Assembly: GCA_019059635.1 (NCBI GenBank)
Contig: JAGVRJ010000001.1
Span: forward strand, 930,001-994,000
DNA: 64,000 bases
Direction of reading: 5' to 3'
Origin: Proales similis
Taxonomy: Eukaryota > Rotifera > Eurotatoria > Ploima > Proalidae
Part shown: in pieces, positions 49,663 to 62,523 of the stretch
Numbering within the stretch: position 1 is the first letter of the stretch
Layout of the letters: each line of letters starts with the position of its first letter
Position numbers and translations under genes: made by a program
Notes under the pieces: generated by a model
Databases searched by the model: none
The model's input: only the letters and a program-made list of their open reading frames with translations
What the model was told of the DNA's origin: nothing

Positions 49663-52600
49663 TTAAATGTTTTTTAACGTCCGGATTAGCCGCTTGTGGT
49701 TGTGGATGGTTGAGAAATAAGCGCTCTTGCCAGAGGAGTTAAGTTCGGTGTCGCTGATTGGGAAGGTGGCGTTCGCTAGTCGCTCGACAGCGTCCAGTGT
49801 GCGCAGGATCTAATTAAATGTGATCGGATTAGGGAATTAACAGGCATCGAGTTTAATTGCTAGTTTGTTTGATTAGGTACCTTAAGGCCTTTCTCTTGTC
49901 GCGCGAAATAAGTGAGAGCGCTGAGTGCTACCTGCTGCACAGCGAACTGGGTGTCTGTACACGACAGTTCGAGAAGTTTTCTGCCCAACTCGGCGTTTAA
50001 CAGCTCCTGATCATCATCATCATCATCACAGTCGGACTGTTTGAGTAGATTGGCCACCGTGGCTAATAAGGGAACGCGTAAGCTGGACGCCGTGCCGAGA
50101 GCTGGGGGCCTGATTTAATTACCGACGGCATGCAGACGCGTTTTACCCAGGGAGTCGTTCATTAGCGCAATCAAAGTCGGCAAGTTGACAACGATCGACC
50201 TGTGAAGTTTGTCATTGTGATAGACGGCGTTTCCGATCGCGTAGGCGGCGCTCTTTTCATGTTAGATGATGAAAGTGCGTGGTCAATGTCTCAAATTACT
50301 CGGCAAAAGGGTAAACACGCGTGCTGTTGACACTTACTTTGCGCACATTCAGCTCGTCAGTTCGACAGCACTTGAACAGCTGATCCATTATTGTCGCATG
50401 ACTGTTGAGCACATCGTAAAAGAGATCGTTGTGTCTCATCAGGTTTCCAATCAGATTGCAGCATCGCGCTTTGAGAACTGCATTGGCTCTGAGGCCTCTC
50501 AACAGCACATCGTAGTCGTTCCTGCCCTCGAGCATCTTCAAGATTACTGGCACTGTCTCTCCACTCTTTCGCGCCAAATGACTCAAGACGATAAACAAGT
50601 CTAGAATGAGACTGTCCGAACTCGAATTCAACAAGCGAATGAACGGCTCGGTCAACTGGTTCAAGTAGATTTCACTCAGGATTAGAGAGAGAGAGATTAA
50701 AAGTGGTTTGAGAGTCGCCACACTTACTGAGGCTATTCGTTCGAGCAAGAGGCGAACCAAGTCATCGTCTGTGAGCAGCAGGCGAGAGATGAGGCCAATT
50801 ATAACGTCGTACGAGTGAAGCATGTGCCCGCAGGCTGCGTCCACAAGTTTGTTGAACAGATTGAACTCCTTGATGGCCTGGAGAAAGCCTGCAAGTGACT
50901 CTTCGTTCGTGTCGATCGCGAACGGAAAGCACATGATTTGCGCCGTTGAGTTTATTAGCTCGTTTGTCATTGACTCGTTGGCGTCCTCTAGTTCGCTCGA
51001 GTTGTTCTCGCCTTGGATGTACTCGTTTGACTCGACAAATTGCTTAAAGCTTTGCAGAAAGTTGTCGGTCAGCATGTAGCTGATCGCGTCCAGCATGACG
51101 AATTCGCCCTTCATTATAAGGCTAATGCAGTTCTGAGGAGACACGGCCAGCATTCGAGCGGTCAGTTGAAGAAGGTAGAGATAGCCATTGGGCGAAATGA
51201 GAATCCATTCTGGTTCCTGGCTGATCACTTGGTCCTCCTCGTTGGTCTGCTCTGGCTTCAGAGACTGCTCGACTCGTTTGAACAGCAGATCCCAGAGCTT
51301 GCTAGTCAACAAATGCTCTGCGATCATCCGCTCGCCCTAGTCATTTGAGTTTCTGCGAATCTTGAAGATGGAAAGGGGAGATGTGAGCGGTACCTGAGAC
51401 AACATTTGGTTGAGAAGCATAAGCAGGCCATCCAGAACGCCATGAGAGAATGCGAATCTGACTTGAATCTCGTCCAATTCGGCCAAGACGAAAAGGCCCG
51501 AGTTGATCATTGCTTCGGGCTGTACTTGACACGGGCAGCCGATTAGGAGCAAATAATTGAACAGTAACGCTCCGGCCGCGGTATGACTCGCCGTCTGAGA
51601 TTGAAGAAATATGCTGAAGAGGAGCTCGGAGACAGGGATTATGCTAAATCGGCAATAAAAACCAAAAGATCAAACAAGGCGTCTAGTTTTGACATTTACT
51701 TGATGAATCGATCATCGGAGAATATGGTTGACGCTAGGGCCATTCTTCCATCTTCGGTCTGTTTGCCGTTGAGGGCAGAAACTTGCCTGAGTAGAAAAAA
51801 AAAACTGACAATCGGAAGAGAGCATCGACTTGGGACCAACTCACGTCAACGAGGCGTCGGCATTTATTGGCGAAGAGTAGAGTTGCATCACGATCACGCT
51901 CATGGTGTGGATCGCAATTTCGAACGCTTCGTAGGCGATCAGCTGCGGTATTTCAATCTGAAGACAGAAAAGTAGGCAAGGAAGGAATCATGGACTAGGA
52001 AACAACGAGGATTGGTACCCTTTCTGCGAAAATGTCGCACAATGACTCGATGTGGTGAGAACGACGGGCCACATAGGAACACAGAACTGAGCTGGTCATG
52101 CACATGCTGTAGAGGGCTTTCAACACGTTGATGCAAGAGCTGGGGTGTCTCAGCATCATGAGCCAGTTTTCAGTGAACCTCAAATGAGAGCTTTCGATCA
52201 GCTTGTCTGCAAAGTGTTTGCTCAGTTTGACTTTTTGCACTCTAATCGCGGGCGCCACATTTATCGGGTTGTAAGTGAGAGCGGCCAGAATGGCGATGCC
52301 GAGATGAAGAATGTCCTCTTGACGCTCGTGAGCCAGTTCAACGTCTCCGTCGGTCAACCTGATCAGAGTGTTCATCTGCTCTTCGTCTGGAAGCATGCAG
52401 TCAAAGAAATGCTTGTAGAAATTGCTGGATGCCACATGGCTAAACCAGTCCGAGTCTTCGATGAGCTCGAATCTCTCGCTCAGGATTATCAAACACTTTT
52501 CAAGTCGCAATGAGGCCAGGGTGAGGTAAGAGTAAAGTTCTGCTTACAATCATCGCCCTCTCTTTGATTTGGAGATCCAGCTCTGCGCTCTGGTTGATGA

Positions 52601-54570
52601 TTCGTGCGGATAGTTCGAGGAACTGCTTGGCCGTTTTCAGATAGACGCTTCGATTTGTTTCATTGACCAGCTTGAGTTGGCTGAGCGGGCTCGCAAAGTA
52701 GGTGTGAAGGACCACAAGTGTATCGAACTGGATTTGATTGAACCAGAGCTCGTTGCGAACGGGACAATCGTCTTTGACAAGCTGCTCGAGGAACTGGATA
52801 AACAGCTGCGGGACGTTTATCTTCGAAACAAATTCCTCAACAGATTGAACATTTGAGCCAGAGCCTAGTTGCCTGGACTGCTTGACCAGGGAGTCGGCAT
52901 TGGCGGCACTCATGAGCAGCTCTTGCTCTTGTTGATCGCCCATGGTCAGCATGCAGCTCAACAATCGGCACATTTCTCTGTAGATGGACGCGCCCTCCAT
53001 CTCAAGACTGAGCATCCGTTTCATGGCCTCGTCAAGGCCCTCTCTCAACTTGGCCATCCATTTGTCGTCCGATATAAGCTGCTTTAACGTATCAGCGTTG
53101 CTCTCTGAATTTAAAAGACACTTTTAGGCCGTATAGTTCAGATGACTGGAACAAACAACCCCGAACCTTGGATTAGCTGCTCGGCCAGATTCTGCCACTC
53201 GTCCAAGTCCTCCTCTTTTGGTCTGGTCGACTTGACGCTCGCTTTACACTCTGAGCTCTGTTGAGCGCTCTTAGCATTGATCTCTTGCTCTTGGCGCATC
53301 TGTTTTGGCAAATTGGCCGAGGCTGGTCTTTTCGGCTGCTGCTCTTTTTTCTGTTCTCTCTGAGCCCTCGACAAAATCCTGGAAGGGCCCGGCGGTGGTG
53401 CCTTGGCTTTCTGCTGCGCTTCCTTTTTCTTCTGCTGCTCACTTGTCAATTGAACCGTGAGTGGCTCGATTATCGACGCAGTCAAGCTCGGAACTGATTC
53501 ATCCAACGATGAGAAAAAGCCGAAGATGGAAGAGAAGCAATATGGGTTTACTTTTGACTCCGTCTCTGACGAACTCGTGATCGGCCAAATCTGGCCAGGA
53601 CAAACGCTTGCCGGAGTCTTTGCATAGAAGGCCTTGCAAGAAGCCTTTAAATGCTGGGCTCATGCTACTCGGCCATTTTACTTGCGCTTAAGAAACAAGA
53701 ACGGTCAGAGGCGACTGCGGTCAGATGGGCTTGAGCAAATACCTTTGACGATCATGTCGACCAATTGGTACAAATTGTTGGTGTAGAAAGGCGGATAGCC
53801 GGTGTTGATTTCGTACAGGATGCAGCCGAGCGCCCATAGATCAGCGTTGTGATCATATGGACGATCTTCGACCAGCTCCGGGCTCATGTAGAGCGGCGTG
53901 CCTTTTATGGAGGTGAGCACCATTGTTTCCGTGCTCATTGAACGCGCGAATCTGTCTCCACAGCGTATTCAAAACGACGCATGACCTGAGGCCTGTCCAA
54001 GACCTACCCGAAGTCACAAAGCTTGACGCGGTTGTTCTTGCACAAGAGAATGTTTTGTGGCTTCATGTCGCGGTGCAGAATACGATGCGAATGGAGGTAG
54101 TGCAATGCAGAGACGAGCTGGCAAGCAATCACTTGCACTTGCGCCTCGTCTAGTTTGCCGTCGTCTTCCAGCAGATTGAACAGCTCACCGTCCGCATACT
54201 CGGTTACAACCACCACCTTTTGAGGGCAATAAAATGCAAATAAAAAAACGACTTGAGAACGATCGTCCATTCAAGCAGCCACCTCCTTGTCGGTCTCAAA
54301 GTGGTCGTGAAGCTCCACAATGTTCTCATGGCGCAGATTGCGAAGTATTTCGATTTCCTCCTTCAGATTTCGCAGCTCTTTCGCGCTCTTGTTCGATTTT
54401 GAAATGAATTTCAAGGCCACAATCTTTGAAATGCTCAGATCAGGTATACGTCCACCAAACAAGCTGCATATGATCAGGTCACTTACCTGTCCAGTGTATT
54501 TGCGACGGCCTCTGTAGACCTTGGCGAACGAGCCCTCGCCGATATACTCCAGGAGCTGATACTGATCCAT
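49663..54570 (-). CDS. STK36: fused / STK36 serine-threonine kinase with ARM-like C-terminus
   Basis: Fused acts in Hedgehog signalling (insects) and in motile-cilium central-pair building (vertebrates). Kinase exons: 54570-54487, 54423-54283, 54216-54008, 53951-53743 and 53680-53552. They give the glycine loop [19 protein letters not shown], the invariant Lys in [30 protein letters not shown], then [20 protein letters not shown] and [12 protein letters not shown]. This is very close to animal STK36 in wording and spacing. A Lys/Gln-rich linker (about 53493-53170) follows. Helical repeat-like exons then run down to 49663, ending LIRTLKNI. The total is around 1,300 residues, as in vertebrate STK36. 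Joints in the C-terminal part were not all resolved. Confidence 0.93.
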
Positions 54571-55219
54571 TCAGAAGTTGATCACCTGTGGCCTCTCTCT
54601 GTTAGTGTACGGGCTGTAGACAACTCCAATAAAAAGAGGGACAAATATGCGAGAATGGGAAGATGCATAAAGTGTACATGAGTCACCCAATAATGTGGTT
54701 GTCAGTGGCAACCGTGTCGTAGCTTCAGACCCCCTTTATACATTTATACCGAACCCTCCTAAATTCTGCTTTTGTTAAACGAAAGATGTTTAAATCTAAA
54801 ATCAGATGAATTTATCGCAATCAAATTTTTATTCTTTATCTTATGATCAGTTGCCCTTATAAGGCTAGAACAGGTTTCGCCTGCTTCAAACTCTAAAGCA
54901 ACAAGTCCCATTCCAATTGAATGATGTAAAGCAGCACAAAACTGAATGAAAATGGCATTTACGAGAATCAATTCATCTTCTGTTAAATTTCCGTTTTCGG
55001 TTTTACGAGAACAAAAATTCGAATATTTCCAATACTAATATTCATTCAACCGTGATATTCTTGAAGTGCAAACTCAAAGAAATTCGGGCTTTCTTGGCTT
55101 CTGACCAAAACTAGAATAACAAATTCTCAGTTTCGGTATCACATGAGAGATAAGCGAGATTCATTATAACTTAAAAAGAAAAAAGGTAAAAAAGTGAGAT
55201 TCGACATTCAACAGTCAAA
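54571..55219. promoter_or_regulatory. divergent intergenic region, STK36 / kinase-WD40
   Basis: About 650 bp between two outward-facing starts. The half next to the kinase is strongly AT-rich compared with the STK36 side. No clear TATA pair was found. The 5' edge of the Helitron could lie here, but I could not place it. Confidence 0.35.
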
Positions 55220-56610
55220 ATGGCGAACGAAGAAGTAATCAAGAAGGAAATCATAGCGGCTTTTGGGTAAGCCAACGAGCTCCATTCCTATCCATAGTCG
55301 ATGATTCTTGATTGTCATCAGTGAAGCGTACGAAGTAGGGTTAAAGCTCGGCGAAGGAGGGTTCGGCAAAGTGTTTGAGCTTTCGGATCGCTCTGGCGAA
55401 AAGTAATGAGAAAAGGAGACTTGAGCCACGATTCATTCTCACTGAGTTGATAGGCACGCGGTCAAAGTCATCTCGACGTTTTCGATGAGCGAAATAGAAT
55501 TCAAAGCAGTGAAAGAGGAGGTAGAAATTCTTGAGCGAATCCGGAGCGACTTTGTTTTGCAGTTCAGGGAGCACAAGGAAGCAGACTACTTCCTAATGAT
55601 CAGGACCGAGTTTTGTGTAAGTGGCCCAGATTCAAGTCCATTTGACCATTGCTTGGTAACACAGGTAATGGATTTTAAAGGACTCGACACTAGATACGCA
55701 GATCCATGAAAGGAATGGCCCAATAGAGGCAGGTCTTGTGCTCAAGTGGGCGAAAGAACTGGTGACTGGTCTCTTGGTACTACATAACAAGAAACTCATT
55801 CATCGGGATATCAAACCTCAGTAAAAAAGCAAAATTCTCAAGCAAACAGTCATCAATCTGAAAATTAATCGAACCAAAAGGAACTTGTTTATAAAGAACA
55901 AAATATTGAAGATTGGCGATCTGGGACTGGCCCAACGAATCAACACCGAATCATCTAAGATTTTAGGAGGACTAGCAGGAACAAGGTATTACATGGCCCC
56001 GGAGATAATCGGAACAAATGATTACGGAAAGCCCCTCTACTCGTTCAAAAGTGACGTTTGGTAAGGAATCGACAAATGATAGCGAAATCGTTTCTGACGA
56101 AGGGTCGAAGGGCGGCGGGGTGTGTGATATTCGAGATGGCAACCGGACGAAGGCTTTTTATGAATGACGGGGCCATCATATCTTTCATTGCGACTAATGA
56201 AGAAATTGGCAGGGATGAGATGGAGAGAGTAAGAGACTCAGAATTGAGAGAGATGGTGATCGGGTAGGTGGTATTTGAAAAGAGCAAAAATAACATTGAG
56301 TAAATCGCAATAAAAATAGAATGCTACGGAGAACAAGAGAAGATAGATGGTCATTAGACGAAATTAGAGTATTGATAGAAAGAGAAATTGAAAAAAAAGG
56401 CCAACTAAATAGACAAGATCCCGAAGAAGGACGAAGAACAATAAAAGAAAAGTCGATTCTACTGGCCTCTGGATCCTTGGACGGGACGATCAAGCTATGG
56501 GACGTGAGCAAAGCAGAGCGAGGAGAAAGCGCCCTAGTGCGAGCACTGAAGGACACTTAGGAGCGGTTAATTGCCTGCTGCCTGCCATGGATCATTTGGC
56601 CCGAAGAGCT
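55220..56610 (+). CDS. protein kinase with C-terminal WD40 start, interrupted
   Basis: Five short introns join in frame. Reading: VGLKLGEGGFGKVFEL (glycine loop), HAVKVIS (Lys), FCDSTLDTQIHERNG after the intron 55618-55680, KLIHRDIKPQNLFI, IGDLGLAQ (DLG in place of DFG), AGTRYYMAPEIIG, SDVWAAGCVIFEMATGRRLF, and a terminal helix region RTREDRWSLDEIRVLI. The kinase core looks catalytically complete. A WD40 unit follows, LLASGSLDGTIKLWDV. One base is missing near 56546: frame 0 stops at 56558, while the next frame continues GHLGAVNCLLP, the expected next WD40 strand. The propeller is then replaced by Helitron sequence. It is either a gene cut by the insertion or a captured fragment. I recognise no named kinase family. 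Confidence 0.7.
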
Positions 56611-57393
56611 CAGGAGACAAACGCTAGGGTTGGCCGGGCCGTCATTTTATCCTCTTCTTTCATCGGCGCCCCGAGAGCTATGATCTAGAATAACCAAAAC
56701 GCCATGGCTATCTATTGTCTGCACGGCAAGCCTGATTTGTTCATCACGATGATGTTTAATCCGAATCGGGCCTGAAATAAAGCGCAATTTTTCACCAGGT
56801 CAATACCCTATTGACAGGCCCAACTTGGACAACATCATCGGCCGCATGTATACGGTTAATCCACTCGAGGTCGAAAAGTTCTTCTTGCGACTCTTCTTGA
56901 AGAATTCACCGAAGACATTTGCCGCAATCAGAACTGTTCGCTCATGGATGCCGAGTATTACGCATACTTAGATATTGACCAGATTCTACTCAATGAAAAG
57001 GTCAAAAGGTGGGCTAATACCTTGATCAAGACGTTTTTTCTCATGACCAAATTTATGTTGCCGTTTCCCATGCTCGAGCCTTATCTTCTCTACGCGTGAG
57101 CATTCTAAGCTCAGAGAAAAATGTTGCAAATGACTTGGTCTACAAAGATGTTCTTTGTTAGCTTTTCAGTACTCAGTTTTGTTTCTTTTTTCCAATTTTT
57201 CGCAGTCGTTTTTTATTCTTGCATTTACTTTTTTCTGCCAAATTTCAACTTTCCAACAAGTCAGTTACAGCCATTGAGCTTCTTTCTAAGTATATATAGG
57301 GTTTAGGCCTTCTTGAGGGTTTTTATTGCTTTTGCTTAACAACTTTTACTCTCTATTTTTATTCGTGTGAAATTTTCACACGCGCGAGTCTAG
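56611..57393 (+). mobile_element. decayed Helitron: Rep N-terminal fragment and 3' terminus
   Basis: Plus-strand sequence encodes the Helitron-like N-terminal Rep region: AVILSSSFIGAPRAMI, a TAG stop where the family has Gln, NQNAMAIYCLHGKPDLFIT and MMFNPNRA; then, after a further stop and shift, PGQYPIDRPNLDNIIGRMY and VNPLEVEKFFLRLFLKN. These follow the Rep order (SSFIGSPR, then DAMAIVRKFGKPDLF, then DRPDLVARVF, then FYLRMLL). The helicase part is absent. The piece ends at a Helitron-type 3' terminus at 57393. The 5' end (TC after A) was not located and may lie upstream of the kinase. Confidence 0.85.
57364..57393 (+). repeat. Helitron 3' hairpin and CTAG end
   Basis: Stem CGTGTGAA (57364-57371), loop ATT, stem TTCACACG (57375-57382), 7-base spacer, then CTAG (57390-57393) followed by T. 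This is the known Helitron 3' end: a short hairpin just before CTRR, inserted before T. Confidence 0.85.
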
Positions 57394-58034
57394 TTTAATT
57401 TAATGTAGAAGTTGATGTAGAAATTGATTGATAAATTTGAGATTCGAATCAGCATAATTTTCAAACCGAATAAATTGTCATTAAGTGAATGCCATTTATT
57501 ATCTGTAAAGATACAGATTGTTGTCGTATCATTCTTCCATTTTGAAAAGTCTTTTTGATCAAGATTTAACTGAGTCTTTGTGTTTAAAGTTTCCAAGTCG
57601 AACATGAGAGCATTTGGGCATTTAAGGCTGCTAGGCTTTAGACAGGGTTGAATACCACCTTTTGATCTGGGAGCATTGAACAATCGAACTAGGGCTGTTG
57701 AAACTGTGTTTTTATCTTTTTATAGTCTTTCAGTGGTACGAGCTCATTCATAGTTCTAACTATTTGAATTCCCTCTTGAGTCTTCATCACTCTAAAATTA
57801 AGCATTTCGAAACTGCTGCTGTTAAGAATAATTTGACTTGTGCGAAGCAGAAACAGCCGCTCAAAAGTGAAAGAAAGGGTCGAAGCAAAGAGGCGGTCTG
57901 CTTGGATGGTGCGCATAAATTTGCGAGCGTTTCATGTGATGCGATTCTAAACTAGAGGCCAAGTGAAACTAAAGCACCCGGGTGCCAGTCGGAACCAAGT
58001 GAATTGAAGCAAAAAGCCAGCCAGGCGGCCCAGG
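57394..58034. other. intergenic, exportin-4 5' flank
   Basis: AT-rich near the Helitron end, becoming GC-rich toward the exportin start. Minus-strand open frames here have no family resemblance. Confidence 0.45.
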
Positions 58035-61000
58035 ATGGTTTACAGCGTGGACCAGTTCGAGGCCTTGAAAGCTCAGCTCGAAGCAGCGGCAAGAGTTTTA
58101 AATGTGAGTTTTTGCGCTGTTTTGTGGATTGCCAGATGAAGAGACCTGCTTCTCGCCGTCTAGCTGATGCAAGCCGACAGACAAGAGCGTTCGGCCAGTG
58201 AGCGTCTGTTTCTTGACTTTCAAAAGTCCAAATCGCCGTTCGAGTTCTGTCGCTATTTGATGGAGACCAGCTCGGACGCCTACATCCAGTTTCAGGCAGC
58301 GAGCGCTCTGCAGACTGCCGCGCTAAGAGAATGGTCGCTGTTGAATGTCGAGTTGGTCAATGGCCTGCAGAACTTTCTGTTCGAGTTTGTTGTTCAACAA
58401 AAGAGCCGCGAGAGATACGTAGAACGTCAAATACTGCAGACAGTGGCTGTTCTCTACAAACGCAGCAAGCTGGACAACCTCAACAGCGGCCTGGGCAGCA
58501 CCAATGTCCAACGCAACATGATCAACCAGATAATCGAGCTGTTCAAATCGTCCGACGTGAGAACTGTAAGATTGCGTCCGATTCTGGCTTCAAGTGAAAA
58601 CGGCCTCGGTTCAAGTCGATTTAGAAGCAAATCTGCTGCACTTTGATGCTGTTCCTGTTGCTCGAGTTCTCCAACAGCCAAAAGTCAACGCGACTCGGAC
58701 TGCCCACAGACGCGCACTTTACCGCCAAACGCTTGTTCGAGGTAAGTTGAAATTCTCGCTCATTTGGACAGAGCCAAGGCGTTAGCTGCTGAATGAAAGC
58801 AAAACGAGTTCAAGCAGATGCTCGTGTTTATATTCGAGACGACCGGCACTTTTATTTCAAGCATCCAGAACGCCAAGTCTTATTCGACGCTCGACGCCGA
58901 GTCCAAGCACACTCTCATTCAGCTCTTTTCCATAATTGACCAGTCGTTCAACTGGGAGTTTACTTCCAGTCGCCGTAAGCCGCCTTGCCTCTCGTCCACC
59001 CTTGGTCTTTTTGCCTGATCTGCGCGCCTCTGAAGAGCTGCTCAAAAGCATGATTGGAACGCAGGCCAGTGAGGCGAGACTAGGTGCATCTCTACTTGAG
59101 CCAACGCCCGAATTCAGAGAATTCTTCCTAAATCCCGAGCTCGTCAAATTGCTGTTCAGATGCTATGAGCTGGTCAGATCGGACCCGGACATGTCGCACG
59201 CCTGCATTCAGTCGCTTATTCAACTCAGCACCTTGAGCGGGCCCATATTCAACGACGATGCCAACCACCAGCAGCGAGTCGGCTTCATGCACAATTTCCT
59301 TCGGTCGTTTCTGTCCGTTTTCGATGGGTGAGTTCTAGACCCTAATCTTCTCGCTATCCATCTGCTCCATCTGCTCGATCAAGAGTCAAATTCAACGAGC
59401 ACGAAACGTTCAACGTGGCCTGTCTTGTTGAGAACATGCTCTCTTCGACCAACATCAAACACATTCATCTGATCGACGGCCAGTTGCTGGAAGCATTTCT
59501 CAATCTGGTCTGCACATTCGTCATCGACTGCTTCAAGGCCGAGCGGGCGGCGGTGAGCTGAATTTTAGTCTGGCAGTTTTCGGCTTCCAACATCCATCGT
59601 TTGAATAAAGGAGGAGAGCGAGAGCAGCAAATACATGGAGAGCTACGAGAAAGTGCTGACCGCTTGGGCAAGTTCCAGAGACCATTTAAGTGTTCAGTTC
59701 AACAGTGAATCAGAACTCGACTCGAGCCCAATCATGGCTGTTCTGATAAAAAACTACGCTCGTGTGATTGTCGACTCGTTTATCAAATCGCGTCTCTCGA
59801 ATGGCCTCGAACCGGCAGGCAGCGAGGTATGGTCACATGTGTCCTATCGGAGGGCGGCCCTTTTTTGATTCGAATACTTTGATCGTCCAGGAAATCGTCC
59901 GATTGAATGAGGAGAGTATTGACAACGATGGCTCGATCGGCGCCCAGAGTAACATGGGGTCGGCAGAGGAAGAGCTTGAGCACGATCTGAACAGAAACAA
60001 AGAAGTTTTATTCTCGGTCGGACAGTTCGCCCGATTCTCGCTTGACTCTTCACTGCCGCTGCTTTGCCAGCTGCTTCACGAACGCTACTCTTTTCTCAGT
60101 AACTTCCTCAGACAACAGAGCTTGCACGTCAGCCCGGTCCAGCTGGAGCCGAGTGTGGAAAAGACGCTGTTGAATGTGAGCGAGGATATTCACTGGCTGT
60201 TGCTTGTGGCCGGCTTTGTAATTTTCGAGATAAACGCCGATCAGGCGAGGATACCTGCTCACGTAATGAACTACTCGATAACTTACAGCAGCTACGTAGA
60301 CATCGACATGATCGAGAGCCTCTTTTCGACTCTTGGCCAGCAAGTGCCCGTGGAGGGCGTGGTCAAGCAAGAGCTGTGCATGAAACTGATCGAGACGCGT
60401 CTCAACGACAATTTCGATCCACTCATTCGACTCATTTACAACACACTGCAGCTGGGCGAACTGGAACTCTTTGCCTTCTCGCAAAACATGCTCAGCCGCC
60501 TGAGTCCTCAGGTGGCCAGCACTCTGATCTGGTTCTACAGGCAGATTTCGCACTCGTACTTGTACATGGACGAGTCGCTCTACTCTGAGCTGAGTCCTTC
60601 TCTGCATCGCCTGTTCGGTCCGGACACGCCAAGCGCCAGTCTGATGCTCAACTTCCTCTTGCGCAAGGTCTACACCAACTTTTACATTTGGAGTGCGGAG
60701 ATCGGTGCCACCACTCAGAGCGCCAAGCTTCTTCTAGAACTGGTCATGCACCAGCAAATGAGCCGACTGATCTTGCAGAACGAGCAGTTCTGGTCCATGA
60801 GCAAGGTGGCCGTGGCCAATGAGATGCCGTGGATTCTCCTGCCCTCCAGTGTCAAAAAGCAGATCATCAAGGCGTTCGTTGCCGGTGCCAGCAAAACAAG
60901 TCAAATGCAAGTTCACTTCATGAACATAATCCTCAAGCCGATCAGTGAGCGATTCGAGGCTTTGAGCCGAGTCGACTCGTCCAGAATTCATTCGGAAAGC

Positions 61001-62381
61001 ACAATCAAAGAAGTGCAGAGTCTGATTGAGACATTCAACGGCATGATCGAGGGCTGCAGTGAGCCGATAGCAAAAGAGCTCACTCCGTTCGTGCTGCCCC
61101 GACTCGATCAAATCGTCCAGCTGATGAACATCTACCACAACTACGGCGAGATAGTCGAGCTCGTACTGGCCACTCTCGGTGATCTAATCGACAGATTCTT
61201 GCCTTTTCTAAACGAGTGGACCGAGGCCAAGCAGCAGATCTACAGCTCTTTCCTGGCCATGGTCCAAATATTCAATCGACACAACTCGGGCAAGAAGAGC
61301 GTGGAGGTGAACGTTGAAGAGGAATATTTCAACGATCTGCTCCTGTTCATGAGTCTACTCAATAAGCTTCACGTGAGCGAGTTTGACAACTTACCAGGCT
61401 CCAACCTGATGCAAGCGCGTCCATCCTCTGGTCACCAAAGTAAGCCATTTTCATAAGAAAGGATCCAAAATTGAACAATTAAATGGTGCCAATTCAAACA
61501 AAGGCGAAAACCAAATCAGAGCCGCTGACGTGATTATTCTCGGCCTCGAACTGATAATTCCGTTGATGAGCGAGGAACTGTTGAAAGTAGACCCTTTTTG
61601 TCCTTCCTTATGGCTGCCCTCCATTTTCATGCTTTTTGCTTCAGATTCAAAAGTTGAGCGTCGAATATTTTGTTTTGATTTCCCGCGTGGCAGCTTCCAG
61701 TTCTGACTCGCTTTTTTCAAAGCCGTTCGCTCTATTCGGAACGCTGGTAAACTCGATTGAGTTCGGACTCAACTGGTAATCTTTTTTTAGACCAAGAGCT
61801 CAATTAAATTTGACAATTTTCATTGCAAACTCAGTGGACTCGGCGTGGAAATCACTCGAGCAAGTCTCGAATGCATTCCGCCGTTTAATTTGCACATTTT
61901 GAAGCACAACGCGACTGAAAGCGAATATGGCCATCGAATGAAAGGCCTTTTTGGGGTAGGGCGCTGCTTTTGACAACACTGGACAATCTTCCTCTCACCA
62001 CTACATTCTCGCTGTCTCAAGGTGGTTTTCAATTTTATCTTCGGTTCGGCATTCGAGATGGAACTCGTGGATATATGCGCCCAAGTGCTGCTTTCGTTTG
62101 TTTGCTGTTTTCAGGTAAATTGGCTGACACTTGCAGCTTCATTTGGCATTTCACTCAAATGCTGCTGAATACTCGCATTGTAGGACACGTACACCAATTT
62201 GGTCAATCAGCTCGTTCTGCAATACGACGATCTGGTTGTCAGAGAGAAAATCCTTCAAGGCTTCACTCAGCTGACGCCTCCTCACGCGCCGCTCAACCTG
62301 GACCGTCGAACGAGATTCAAGTTCTCGAACAAGTTCAAGGAGTTTTGCGTGAAAATCTACGGCCTGCTTTCGGTCAAGTGA
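58035..62381 (+). CDS. XPO4: exportin-4, nuclear export receptor
   Basis: Exportin-4 is a karyopherin-beta/HEAT-repeat receptor; in mammals it exports eIF5A and Smad3 and imports Sox factors. The ATG at 58035 begins VYSVDQFEALKAQLEAAARV and splices to LMQADRQERSASERL. It continues with FQKSKSPFEFCRYLMETSSD, AALREWSLLNVE, LFLLLEFSNSQKSTRLGLP, FNDDANHQQRVGFMHNFLRS and VSEDIHWLLLVAGFVIFEI. The large exon ending at about 61440 carries VEEEYFNDLLLFMSLLNKL. A later exon reads VIILGLELIIPLMSEELL, and the protein ends DRRTRFKFSNKFKEF and IYGLLSVK, as in animal XPO4. Length is near the family's 1,150. Introns are 50-100 bp. An AATAAA lies at 62518-62523. Confidence 0.94.
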
Positions 62382-62517
62382 CCAGGCTCACCCAACAAAA
62401 AGCGTCGATTCTATTCTTCTTTTCTGCAATTTCCTTTCTCGCTTGCTGCTCTATGAAACTATTTTTATCGGCTTCGTTTGCTCGCCGCAGTTTCAAGCGA
62501 ACTGGAAAAGACGGTTG

Positions 62518-62523
62518 AATAAA
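62518..62523 (+). terminator. poly(A) signal for exportin-4
   Basis: AATAAA 137 bases past the XPO4 stop codon. Confidence 0.5.

Noticed and set aside
55618-55705. Apparent frameshift in the kinase domain after RTEFC
   Set aside because: Using the acceptor at 55680 instead of the earlier CAG restores phase and gives a normal kinase subdomain V, so no shift is needed here.
57390-57955. Minus-strand open frames beside the Helitron end
   Set aside because: AT-rich, overlapping one another, no motif, and no splice-joined continuation.
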